NCBI GenBank assembly: GCA_002085445.1
Contig: NBMI01000023.1
Span: 1 to 51,231, forward strand
Source: Candidatus Parabeggiatoa sp. nov. 2
Lineage (GTDB): Bacteria; Pseudomonadota; Gammaproteobacteria; Beggiatoales; Beggiatoaceae
DNA: 51,231 nucleotides
Reading direction: 5' to 3'
Both the position numbers and the translations under genes were made by a program. A model generated the notes under the pieces. That model was not told the DNA's origin and made no database searches. It worked only from the letters and a program-made list of their open reading frames with translations. This document shows positions 35,931 through 44,656 of the stretch, piece by piece. Each line of letters starts with the position of its first letter. Within the stretch, counting starts at the first letter, position 1.

Positions 35931-37363
35931 ACAATTTTATAGAAATTTGTAGAACTGTGACTCAAAGTCAACAAATCTTCAAACGTGTATAAGGATGCAA
36001 CCAATCCAATATCCCCTTGCCTACCTTTGAAACTAACTCACCAAAGGAAAACTTAGGGTTACTTTTTCTTAAAATGTTGTACGCACCGTTCGCATCAGCA
36101 TTGATAGCAGTGCCGTCCTTGGAACGGTATAAGCCTCGTTTTACTCGTTTACCACTGAAAGAATGTGGCATCGATGGTTCATACTTTTTAGGCAAAGCAT
36201 CACTATCAACAAAACTCGCTTTTGAAGTGTAACTCTCATCTGCGACTTCTAGCGTAATGCAGTGTAACTCAAGTTTATAGCGTAATTTATCTATAAACTG
36301 ACCAAGAGATAAATTCACGAAGTTTTGGTTAGTTTTTTTACCTAAGTTAATTTGATTGAGCGATTTCGTCACATCGCCCACCACAACCTTAGAAATATCC
36401 TTAATTACACAAATATCAGTGATTTGGCGAGTCGCCTTATGTAAATAATCGCTAATTCTCGCATTTCGCCTATCGGTTAGACGCTGCAAACGGTTTGACC
36501 ATTTGCGGTTACGAGTCTTTTTTAAATGCGATTGAAGTTTAGCCAAACGCTTGTTATAGTGATGGTTTATAGACTTCAAACGCCTACCATCAACAACAAA
36601 CGGTTTTTCTACACCATTAGTCACGCAAGTCGCTAAGTTATTGAGTCCCAAATCAATAGCCATCACCTTAGTGTTTGGCGAGATTTTCGTTTTAATGTCA
36701 TCATCTTCAAAAACAAAAATGGCTTCAAAGTGCCGGTATTTAGGCACAATCTCAATCTGTTTAACCGTCTTACCAATCAGTTTTTTCGGCAATGAAAAAC
36801 TTAAACCCTTTTCCAGAACCACCATGCCGTCTTTCACTGAAAAAGCTTGGTAATCATAAATGAGATTGTCGTATGGTTTATGTTTAAACCGGGGCGGCTT
36901 AGGTTGTCCTTTGTACTTTAAAGGATTGGTTTGAAAATCCTGATGGCACTTAAAAAACGATCTAAAGTTCTTATCAAGCCGTCGTAAGGTTTGTTGAGAC
37001 ACCTTGGCTTTCAACAACTTATAATTCACCTTGCCCTCAAGGTTCTCAACTTGTTTCATAGCTTTATCCATCTTGGGATAATAAAAATACAAACCGGTCG
37101 CTTCAAAAGCTTCTCTCAACGTCCACAATGCTTGGTTATAAAGGTTTTTGGCATGATGAGCCAATTCCCTAAGTCGCTTGAATTGACTCTTGTCTAAACC
37201 TCTAATCTTTGTCTTCAATGCTTTCATTTAGTACCTCGATGGCACGTTTGACACGCCGTTTTGAATAATGTTTCATTGAAAAACAATGGATTAGTGTAAT
37301 GATTTCATTTTATATAGAAATTTGTCTATATTGTCAACATATTTCAATATTTTTTATGACTAT
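35931..37363 (-). mobile_element. IS607-type element, copy 2, inserted in the prfB copy
   Basis: Holds an intact tnpB and only about the last 30 codons of tnpA (about 37202-37306). The tnpB-side end is placed by comparison with copy 1; GG at 35927-35928 fits an IS607 target. ATTTTATAGAAATTTGT (35934-35950) recurs as ATTTTATATAGAAATTTGT at 37307-37325, a direct repeat near both ends. About 38 bases between 37326 and the resumption of prfB-like sequence are probably the element's other end, so most of tnpA was lost internally. Confidence 0.75.
35968..37227 (-). CDS. tnpB: TnpB RNA-guided nuclease, copy 2
   Basis: 419 residues, closely similar along its whole length to the copy at 13010-14269. 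It shows the same motifs: AIDLGLNN, VVVGDVTKS in place of the usual motif II glutamate, ESYTSKASFVDSD, and NADANGAYNIL; zinc-finger cysteines are again missing. With only a stub of tnpA beside it, this element must rely on a transposase acting in trans. Its guide, if made, would come from the adjacent prfB-copy sequence just below 35931. The frame is intact. Confidence 0.9.
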   Translation of the reverse strand: MKALKTKIRGLDKSQFKRLRELAHHAKNLYNQALWTLREAFEATGLYFYYPKMDKAMKQVENLEGKVNYKLLKAKVSQQTLRRLDKNFRSFFKCHQDFQTNPLKYKGQPKPPRFKHKPYDNLIYDYQAFSVKDGMVVLEKGLSFSLPKKLIGKTVKQIEIVPKYRHFEAIFVFEDDDIKTKISPNTKVMAIDLGLNNLATCVTNGVEKPFVVDGRRLKSINHHYNKRLAKLQSHLKKTRNRKWSNRLQRLTDRRNARISDYLHKATRQITDICVIKDISKVVVGDVTKSLNQINLGKKTNQNFVNLSLGQFIDKLRYKLELHCITLEVADESYTSKASFVDSDALPKKYEPSMPHSFSGKRVKRGLYRSKDGTAINADANGAYNILRKSNPKFSFGELVSKVGKGILDWLHPYTRLKIC

Positions 37364-38140
37364 ATCTTTTCTGGCGAAATGGACACACACAATGCGTTTT
37401 TAGACATTCAAGCCGGTGCCGACGACGTGGAGGCTGAAGATTGGGCGTATATGTTATTGCGTATGTATTTACGTTGGGCAGAAAGGCGTGGCTTTGACAT
37501 GGAAATCATGGATCATTCGCTGGGCGAAATCGCTGGCATTAAAAGTGCTGCTGTTTATGTTAAAGGGGAAAACGCCTACGGATGGTTACGCACCGAAAGA
37601 GGAAGGCATCGCTTGATACGTCAAGCGCGCTTTGAATCAAACAAACGCCGCTATACCTCGTTTGCCACCGTATCGGTTGTGCCCGAAGTTGATGATGATG
37701 ATGTGGATGTTGAGATTAATCCGGCCGATTTACGCATTGATATTTATCGCGCCAGTGGCGCGGGTGGGCCGCATGTCTGTCGCGCTTTCTCAGCGGTACG
37801 CATGACTCATTTGCCAACCAACATCGTTGTGCAATGTCAAAATGATCGCTCTTCGCATAAAAACAAAGCCAAAGTGATGATGCACTTAAGAGCGAAGCTG
37901 TATGACTTGAAAATGCAGCAACGCAACGCCAATCAACAAACCACCCCCAGTAGTCAATCGGACGATATGAGTAAGGGTTATCATATCCGCTCTTATGTGT
38001 TAGACAAACCGTCTGTCAAGGACACTCGCACTGGTTTAGAAACGGAGAATGTACAGGCGGTGTTGGATGGTGAGATAGATGATTTTATTATCGCGAGTTT
38101 GAAAAGCGGCCTATATACGGAACGTACTTCAAATCCGTGA

Positions 38141-38889
38141 AAATGACATGCATGAACGGATAAAAAAATAATTTAAAATTTATAGACTTATCCGTAATTG
38201 AGTCATTTTTCATTTTTCATTTTTCATTGGTATAACAAGTCCTTTTCTCCCTTGAAGGCTTATTATTATACAAGCCGATAAAGCCAATAGATAATTTTAC
38301 TGAAAGTACAACTTCTTTTAGGAATAAACGGATTTTTTAAGTTTAAGATTTGAGTTGAAAATCAATACTCAAGCTAATTCAATCCTTATTTCATTTTCAC
38401 CTTTTTCAAGTACGTTCCGTATCTATTGGCTAAAAGCTAAGGCGACTGGGAAAAAATTAAGATACCACATAAGGTTAGCAGCCCACCCTACGAACTATAC
38501 TTAGCACGGGCACAACTTGCGCTTTTGTCGAAATCTCCCGCTGGTCGAAATGACAGTTTAGTTTAGTTTGTGGCCTCGTTAAGTATAATTAATAACGTGA
38601 GTTCGAGTTTATTTTTCAATAAGTTATATAAATTTTATATTAATCAATTGTTATTAAAAAAACTTTTTTTGACGATTAAACCCTTAACATTAATACGTCA
38701 ATAACCAGAAAATTGTGGGCCATAGACTGAAATGAGCCAGTAAAATTTGTTGGTTTTTTAAAGTCGAACTCACGTTAATAAATAATTATTAATTATTAAT
38801 CATTAATAATTAGAAAGGGGCCAGGGTAACGGTAAATATTCAGTAACATGTTGTTTTTTCTACAATCAATAAATAATACGAGGATAACG
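38141..38889. repeat. Intergenic region between the two prfB copies
   Basis: Holds a CATTTTT heptamer run (about 38204-38227), dispersed ~130-base repeat copy 3 (38299-38425), a MITE copy (38593-38777) and an AT-rich TTAATAATTA run (38778-38812). No gene was found. Confidence 0.65.
38593..38777. mobile_element. MITE with TAACGTGAGTTCGA inverted ends, copy 2
   Basis: 185 bases. Left TAACGTGAGTTCGAGTTT (38593-38610); right AAAGTCGAACTCACGTTA (38760-38777). No coding capacity. The interior matches copy 1 (30048-30315) in reverse orientation and is about 80 bases shorter. Confidence 0.85.
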
Positions 38890-39988
38890 ATGGAACTCAA
38901 TGCTATCATTCAACAAATGACTGGGATGCAAAACCGAATCGATGCACTTAGGGGGTATCTTTGACTATACTGCCAAACAAGAACGTCTGAGTGAAGTCAA
39001 CCGTGAACTTGAAGATACCAACCTGTGGAAAGATCAAAACCGGGCACAAGCCCTTGGGCGTGAAAAAGTCGCCTTAGAAAAAATCGTGCTTGGCATAGAT
39101 CAACTCGATACCGTGCTTTCTGAAGGGTGCGAGTTAGTGGATATGGCACAAAAAGAGGGCGATAATCATACGGTAGAATCGGTCTGCGAAGACCTCAAAC
39201 GCCTAGAACAACAACTGTCAGACTTGGAATTTTCCCGCATGTTTCCAGGGAAAATGGACGCACACAATGCGTTTTTAGACATTCAATCCGGCTCAGGCGG
39301 CACAGAAGCCCAAGATTGGGCCGACATGTTACGGCGTATGTATTTACGCTGGACCGAAAAGCGCGGATTTGGCACCGAGATAATTGACTATTCACCGGGC
39401 GAAGTCGCCGGCATTAAAAGTACCACCATCCAAGTCACGGGAGACTACGCCTACGGCTGGCTACGCACAGAAACCGGTATACACCGCCTCGTGCGTAAAT
39501 CGCCCTTTGACTCCGGCAATCGCCGCCACACCTCTTTTGCCGCCGTATTTGTTGCGCCCGAAGTGGATGACAAGGAGGCGGATATTGAAATTAACCCGGC
39601 CGACTTACGCATAGATGTCTACCGTGCCAGCGGTGCCGGTGGACAACATGTCAACCGCACCGAATCGGCGGTACGCATTACCCACCTACCCACCAACACC
39701 GTCGTGCAATGTCAAAATGACCGCTCCCAACACAAAAACAAAGCCACTGCGATGAAACAACTCAATGCCAAACTGTATGAACGAGAAATGCAGCAACGCC
39801 GCAGTGAACAACAAGAGATTGAAGAGAGCAAAGCCGACATTGGCTGGGGCAGTCAAATTCGCTCTTACGTGTTGGACAAATCGCACATTAAAGACTTACG
39901 CACCGGTGTAGAAACGAGCAATACGCAGGCCGTGCTGGACGGTGATTTAGACAACTTTATTGAAGCCAGCCTGAAAAGCGGCCTTTAA
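38890..39988 (+). CDS. prfB: Peptide chain release factor RF2, programmed +1 frameshift
   Basis: RF2 ends translation at UGA and UAA. The ATG at 38890 opens 24 codons ending CTT, followed by in-frame TGA at 38962-38964. The context AGG GGG TAT CTT TGA C is the classical RF2 frameshift site: an internal Shine-Dalgarno-like AGGGGG, slippery CTT and a poor stop. Reading resumes at GAC 38963, giving 365 residues in total, the same as E. coli RF2. SPF (KSPFDSG) and GGQ ([10 protein letters not shown] codon at 39644) are intact, and the end IEASLKSGL is typical. The level of RF2 sets how often the stop is read, so the gene autoregulates. A TCAGTTA heptamer array starts six bases after the stop. Confidence 0.97.
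38947..38965 (+). promoter_or_regulatory. RF2 programmed frameshift site
   Basis: CTTAGGGGGTATCTTTGAC: AGGGGG acts as an internal Shine-Dalgarno-like stimulator three bases before CTT, and TGA C is the slow stop. This matches the RF2 shift window known across bacteria. Confidence 0.95.
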
Positions 39989-39993
39989 ACTTC

Positions 39994-40028
39994 TCAGTTA
40001 TCAGTTATCAGTTATCAGTTATCAGTTA
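39994..40028. repeat. Heptanucleotide array TCAGTTA x5 (TAACTGA on the other strand)
   Basis: Five perfect units from 39994, immediately after the prfB stop. TAACTGA direct repeats are the type reported from marine Beggiatoaceae. Confidence 0.95.
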
Positions 40029-40131
40029 TCAGGAGTCCAAACTTGAGTTTGGCAGGAGTCCAAATTTGAGTTTGGCAAAGCCCTTAAATCAGTTCAAACT
40101 TGAGTTTGGACGACGTTCAAACTTGCCAAAT

Positions 40132-40440
40132 GGCCCACACCACGTCACGAAGTCAACCTAGAGATTCCTCAAGTGGTTTCAGACTTCGTGATGAAATTAT
40201 TGGCAAAAACGGTCGAAGCGCGTTATCAAAGTGCTTATGGCTTAAAAGCCGATTTTGAAACTTGCCTATATCAGTTGCAGACACAGGGAGAAATTGGCGA
40301 ATTTAAACTCGGACAACCAGACTTTTTCGATAAATTCAAAATTCCACAAAAACTCTATGGTAGAGACAGCGAAGCTGACACCTATTTCGCAAGGCAACCC
40401 CTTCTTCGTCAATCAATTCATCAAAACGCTGTCTCATGAA
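40132..40440 (+). pseudogene. Fragment of a Ser/Thr kinase-ATPase signalling protein
   Basis: The frame starts without a start codon as TPRHEVNLEIPQVVSDFVMK and runs through LLAKTVEARYQSAYGLKADFE to KIPQKLYGRDSEA, the linker between kinase and AAA_16 ATPase domains in large multidomain kinases. After a frame change near 40375 it continues as QGNPFFVNQFIKTLSHEN, a segment from much later in the ATPase. Both ends and a large internal part are missing, so it is a relic. Repeats abut both sides. Confidence 0.75.
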
Positions 40441-40870
40441 AATCTCAATAACTACAGGGATTGTATTTTAGAAGGGATTTATAAAACAATATCTCTGCCA
40501 ATAACTACAAGGATTGTATTTTAGAAGGGATTTCTAATAAATTATTTCGGCCATTAACTACAAGGATTGTATTTTAGAAGGGATTTAATCGAGACGGATT
40601 TCTGCCAATAATTTAATCGAGACGGATTTCTGCCAATAACGACAAGGATTGTATTTTAGAAGGGATTTCTAATAAATTATTTCGGCCATTAACTACAAGG
40701 ATTGTATTTTAGAAGGGATTTAATCGAGACGGATTTCTGCCAATAGGCATTTAATTGAGACGGCTTGACGGCAATAACTACAAGGATTCCCAATCACGTT
40801 GACAGATTTGGACTTAACCCAATATCTATCCACCGCACATTTAAAAAAAATCCCATACCACAAATCCTTT
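40441..40870. repeat. Tandem array of AACTACAAGGATTGTATTTTAGAAGGGATTT units
   Basis: At least five copies of a unit with CTACAAGGATTGTATTTTAG or close variants (from 40448 to 40717), interspersed with AATCGAGACGGATTTCTGCC (40588, 40614, 40724). A member of the CTACAAGGATT family also seen at 15.3-16.0, 22.1, 43.4-43.7 and 46.8 kb. No gene was found. Confidence 0.8.
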
Positions 40871-40880
40871 GTTTAGGCTA

Positions 40881-40914
40881 AAAATCCGATGTCTTTGAGA
40901 CATCGGATTTTTTG
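40881..40914. terminator. Hairpin upstream of the decarboxylase gene
   Basis: AAAATCCGATGTCT, loop TTG, AGACATCGGATTTT followed by TT. It matches the stem at 31495-31527 and can act in either direction; it insulates the downstream gene from readthrough. Confidence 0.65.
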
Positions 40915-40988
40915 ATACAATACTGTAACGTCAGAAGACGTTTCTCTTATTCAGTCCAAGCAACGAAATCGGTCATTTAGATCCTATC

Positions 40989-40993
40989 AGGAG
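40989..40993 (+). promoter_or_regulatory. Ribosome binding site of the decarboxylase gene
   Basis: AGGAG, six bases before the ATG at 41000; it supports that start over internal methionines. Confidence 0.75.
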
Positions 40994-40999
40994 AAAAGT

Positions 41000-43309
41000 A
41001 TGAAAAACGATCCATTTATCGGAAGTGGCCTCATTGATGTGGTGAACAAGTCAGTGGCATCCAAATGCTCTCAGAAACTGGATCGGCCACCGGCGATGAG
41101 CAATGCTTCCATCGATCTTAGCAAGGATGGCGATGGAGATCGCCAAGTGGCCGCTTGGTTTTTGGGGCCGCGGGCGGAAAACGTGGATATGTTCATGAAG
41201 TTGGTGGAAGAAGCGATCACCGATCACGCCTATTGGCGGCGCAACTTTCATCCGGAAGATCCGGCCGTCATCAGTGACGCGATCCAGCGCGAGGCCGGCT
41301 ATCTGGACGCGGTGGCACGCACCAAGAGTGAGTTGTTCAAACTCTTGGCGCAACTCAAAAGCTCGGTGCCGTTTTCCAGCATGCGTTATCAAGGGCATAT
41401 GTGCTGGGATCAAACCATACCCGGCATGGTGGCCTACGTGGCAGCTATGCTCTACAACCAAAACAATACCGCCACCGAGGCTTCTCCCGTCACGACCGTG
41501 CTGGAGTATTTGGCAGGACAGGATTTGTGCCGCATGTTCGGCTATCAGACAGCGGGCGATGGCGTCTTAGCTTGGGGGCACCTTACCTGTGGAGGGAGCA
41601 CAGCCAATATCGAAGCCCTGTGGGCGGCACGAAACGCCAAGTATTATCCGGTGGCGATCAAAAAAGCGGTGGAATCGGGCGACTTACCGGGGAGCGAAGC
41701 ACTGGTGGTCACGCTTCCCGATAATTCGACAAAACCGATAACCGAACTTAATTCGTGGGAATTGTTGAATCTGACCCTGGATGAGACGCTGGCACTGCCG
41801 GCACGAGTGATCGATCTGACAACCCGGCCCCCGGAAGAGGCCGCGCAGCAGTTGGAGGACAGCACGGCACCGTACATGCTTCAGAACGCCGGTCTGCTGG
41901 GCCTTTACAGCGACGACCTGCTGCCCCCAGTAAACGATAATCCGATACGGCCCCCGGTCTTTTTCGTCCCCGCATCCAAGCACTACTCTCTTCCTAAGGG
42001 CGCGGCGATCCTCGGCGTGGGAGCCAATAATCTGCGTGCCATACCGCTGGATCGCTACGGCCGTATGGATACCGCCGTGTTACAGCAGGAATTGGTGAAC
42101 TGTAAAACAAATCTCGAACCGGTCATCGGTGTCACCGCAGTGTTCGGTACCACCGAAGAGGGTAACGTCGATCCCCTTGAGGCGATTTTGAATATCCGCA
42201 CGACGTTGCGCGCTGACGGACTCGATTTCGCGGTTCATGCGGATGCGGCCTGGGGCGGCTACTTCGCCGCCATGCTCTCCCGTCCTGAGCCGAAGATCGC
42301 ACCTCCCCCCGCCGAGAGCGGTCCGGTACCGGTTCTACCCATGAGTGACTATGTGTACCAACAGTACAGACACTTGGCAGAGGCGGATACCATCACGGTC
42401 GATCCTCACAAGACCGGTTACCTCCCCTATCCGGCGGGGGCCCTCTGCTACCGCAACAAGCTGATGCGCAGTCTGATAGCCTTTGAAGCACCGTACACCA
42501 ATCCAAACAGCAACGGTAACGACTCTACGGATCCGTGCCGACCCGACAACACGCCCGACTACCCCGAGGAGGATCAGATCATCGGGCTGTACGGAATCGA
42601 GGGTTCCAAGCCCGGTGCCGCGGCGGCGGGTGTCTATTTGAGCCACGCCGTGATTCCGACCGATCCGACCGGTTACGGCACCCTATTGGGCAGAACGCTG
42701 TTCAACTGCAAGATGTTCCATCTCGCTTTGCTGGGCTTGAATTGGGCGAACGATGATTTTTACGTGGAGCCCGTACCTCACACCGGAAACGACTCGGTGA
42801 GTGGCGAAGAAGCGCGTGCGGCCCTCAAAGCATTGCACGGAAAGGGTTACAACGAGTTCATTAGCGATCCTAAGGCAATGGAACTCTTGAAGGAGAATGG
42901 TGCCGATCTCAATATTATCTGCTTTGCCTTCAATTTCAAGGACGCGGACGGCAACAGCAACAAAAGCCTCGCCAAGGCCAACGAGTTTAACAAAGCGATC
43001 TACGACCGCTGCGGTGTCAAGCTGCACGACAATATTCACGACTACCGCTTCGTAACCAGCACCACCTCCTTCCCGTTGTCCGGCTATGGGGAAGTGTTTT
43101 TCAACGATTACGCCTGCCGCCTACTGGATATGGACCCAAGTACATCATCAAGTCCATCATGGGATGCCGATTCCATCGCGGTAATGCGTTCTGTCATCAT
43201 GGATCCGTGGTTGACGGAGAGCCGTGACGGCAAGCCGTTCCTGATAGAGGTGGTGGCGGAGTTGGGTGCCATCGTCTGCGACGTTTTGCGGGAAATGGGC
43301 CATGATTAA
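41000..43309 (+). CDS. PLP-dependent group II decarboxylase, tyrosine decarboxylase-like
   Basis: 769 residues. Group II PLP decarboxylases turn an amino acid into its amine. The catalytic lysine is K471 in VDPHKTGY, preceded by the cofactor-holding aspartate in HADAAWGGY and by TCGGSTANIEALWAARN. Overall it resembles bacterial tyrosine decarboxylases (e.g. the GHM, EYLAGQDLCRMFGY and SVTIDPHK-like regions), but it is over 100 residues longer than the roughly 620-residue enterococcal enzyme. The substrate is inferred: tyrosine or another aromatic amino acid. Base composition is clearly richer in G and C than all its neighbours, and no related gene lies beside it, so horizontal acquisition is likely. 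Its last codon and stop lie inside a GATTAAT heptamer array. Confidence 0.88.
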   Translation: MKNDPFIGSGLIDVVNKSVASKCSQKLDRPPAMSNASIDLSKDGDGDRQVAAWFLGPRAENVDMFMKLVEEAITDHAYWRRNFHPEDPAVISDAIQREAGYLDAVARTKSELFKLLAQLKSSVPFSSMRYQGHMCWDQTIPGMVAYVAAMLYNQNNTATEASPVTTVLEYLAGQDLCRMFGYQTAGDGVLAWGHLTCGGSTANIEALWAARNAKYYPVAIKKAVESGDLPGSEALVVTLPDNSTKPITELNSWELLNLTLDETLALPARVIDLTTRPPEEAAQQLEDSTAPYMLQNAGLLGLYSDDLLPPVNDNPIRPPVFFVPASKHYSLPKGAAILGVGANNLRAIPLDRYGRMDTAVLQQELVNCKTNLEPVIGVTAVFGTTEEGNVDPLEAILNIRTTLRADGLDFAVHADAAWGGYFAAMLSRPEPKIAPPPAESGPVPVLPMSDYVYQQYRHLAEADTITVDPHKTGYLPYPAGALCYRNKLMRSLIAFEAPYTNPNSNGNDSTDPCRPDNTPDYPEEDQIIGLYGIEGSKPGAAAAGVYLSHAVIPTDPTGYGTLLGRTLFNCKMFHLALLGLNWANDDFYVEPVPHTGNDSVSGEEARAALKALHGKGYNEFISDPKAMELLKENGADLNIICFAFNFKDADGNSNKSLAKANEFNKAIYDRCGVKLHDNIHDYRFVTSTTSFPLSGYGEVFFNDYACRLLDMDPSTSSSPSWDADSIAVMRSVIMDPWLTESRDGKPFLIEVVAELGAIVCDVLREMGHD

Positions 43310-43345
43310 TGATTAATGATTAATGATTAATGATTAATGATTAAT
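43304..43345. repeat. Heptanucleotide array GATTAAT x6
   Basis: Perfect units at 43304, 43311, 43318, 43325, 43332 and 43339. The first unit supplies the last codon (GAT) and stop (TAA) of the decarboxylase gene. Confidence 0.95.
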
Positions 43346-43786
43346 GATTTAAATGATTGTCTTTAAAATAATTTCACTAAGCGGAATAAAAATTGGATCA
43401 CGTTTAATCTGGCGTTATCGTCTGTAATAACTACAAGGATTGTATATAAGAACGGATTAAAACCAATAACGACAGGGATTGTATATAAGAAGGGATTAAA
43501 GTCAAAACCTCGCTTTTGACTTATCCTTTCATAAGCAACGAAACGAAGTTCAGCGAAGCTAATCCTTGTAGTTTGCTTTTGACATATCCTTTCTTATAAC
43601 GAATCCTTGTAGTTTGCTTTTGACATATCTTTCTTATAACGAATCCTTGTAGTTTGCTTTTGACATATCCTTTCTTATATACAATTCTTATAATAGAATT
43701 GGATCGAGATAATACTAAGATTTAATCCTTTATTATATACAATCCCTGTTGTAGCAGTCTTATAAATCTAATCCTGAGAATAAACC
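43346..43786. repeat. CTACAAGGATT-family array in both orientations
   Basis: Two direct units (about 43428-43500, GGATTGTATATAAGAACGG) are followed by several inverted units (43517-43700: AATCCTTGTAGTTTGCTTTTGACATATCCTTTC) so the block can fold into long hairpins. It ends about 40 bases before the next start codon. No gene was found. Confidence 0.75.
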
Positions 43787-44656
43787 ATGCAACAAATTAT
43801 CAAATACGCTGCTTTAGCGCTGTCTTTATTTGCTGTTATTTCACTTTCTTTTGCTGAGCAACAACAAACACATAAACCTTATGTTTTTGGAGTACACCCT
43901 TACCTAACGGCTAAAGAACTATTAGAACGATTCACCCCATTGATTAATTATCTGTCTGAGACACTCGATAAACAAGTGATTTTACGAGTGGCTAAAACTT
44001 ACGCAAGCCATATTAAACTGGTTGGCGAAGATCAGGTGGATATTGCTTATCTAGGGCCGGTACCTTATGTTAAATTAGTCAAAAACTACGGCCATAAACA
44101 CCTTCTAGCAAAAATCCAAGTAAAAGGTAAATCCACCTTCCGTGGCGCAATCATTGTTCCCCAAAATAGCCCAATTAAAACCTTGGCGGATTTACGAGGT
44201 AAGCGGTTTGCATTTGGTTCTCCAAATTCAACCATGAGTCATTTTGTCCCTCGCTTCGTCTTATGGAAAGCCGGTATTACTGTTGAACAACTTAGTTATT
44301 ATCAATTTATAAAATACCATGAAAATGTTGTTTTTGGCGTATTGATAGGTACATTTGATGCAGGAGCCATTAAAGAGGATAGCGTAATTCAATATGCCGT
44401 ACAAGGAATAAGAGTCTTAAAATGGACACCACCTATTGCTGTTCACGTTTTTGTCGCTACTCAACGTGTTCCTCAACAACAGGTTGATAAGTTGCAAACA
44501 CTGTTATTAAATCTCAACGAACACCCGAAAGGCAAAAAGATTTTAACATCGATTAAAAAATCCATTACGGGAGTCGAAGCCGCGAATGATGAAGATTACA
44601 ATGAATTACGGCTTATTTTACAAACCGTTGAACAGTTGGAAAAGCAACATGACTAG
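43787..44656 (+). CDS. PhnD-like phosphate/phosphite/phosphonate-type periplasmic binding protein
   Basis: 289 residues. A signal peptide of about 23 residues (AALALSLFAVISLSFA) predicts export to the periplasm. The mature protein is a PhnD-type type 2 periplasmic binding protein: YVFGVHPYLTAKELLERFTP at the start, then DQVDIAYLGPVPYVK and SPIKTLADLRGKRFAFG, and AGAIKEDSV, all typical of the family. Such proteins feed an ABC importer or a sensor kinase. No permease or ATPase gene is beside it, so it may act with a separate transporter or as a sensor partner. The ligand cannot be told from the sequence. Confidence 0.85.
   Translation: MQQIIKYAALALSLFAVISLSFAEQQQTHKPYVFGVHPYLTAKELLERFTPLINYLSETLDKQVILRVAKTYASHIKLVGEDQVDIAYLGPVPYVKLVKNYGHKHLLAKIQVKGKSTFRGAIIVPQNSPIKTLADLRGKRFAFGSPNSTMSHFVPRFVLWKAGITVEQLSYYQFIKYHENVVFGVLIGTFDAGAIKEDSVIQYAVQGIRVLKWTPPIAVHVFVATQRVPQQQVDKLQTLLLNLNEHPKGKKILTSIKKSITGVEAANDEDYNELRLILQTVEQLEKQHD

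Larger units (their letters stand above)
35614..38140 (+). pseudogene. Second copy of prfB (RF2), decayed and split by an IS607-type element
   Basis: The ATG at 35614 has a GGAGG upstream and codes for the RF2 N-terminus up to a frameshift window CTC AGG GGG TCT CTT TAA (stop 35686-35688), where intact prfB has TGA. A further frame change lies near 35740. Homology runs to LERLEQQLSHFELSQ (about 35929), is interrupted by a tnpB element, and resumes at about 37364 ([15 protein letters not shown]). The second part (open frame 37322-38140, 272 residues from a TTG; ATG at 37379) lacks key RF2 residues: the SPF anticodon tripeptide is ARF and the catalytic GGQ is GGP (P150 of that frame). The fragment cannot terminate translation in the normal way. 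It is still a long open frame without stops, so it may be expressed. Confidence 0.9.

Noticed and set aside
40441..40760. CRISPR array
   Set aside because: The sequences between the CTACAAGGATT units are themselves repeated, so there are no unique spacers.
41051..43039. Several long frames antisense to, or in other frames of, the decarboxylase gene
   Set aside because: Long spurious frames are expected in GC-rich coding DNA; none has recognisable domains.
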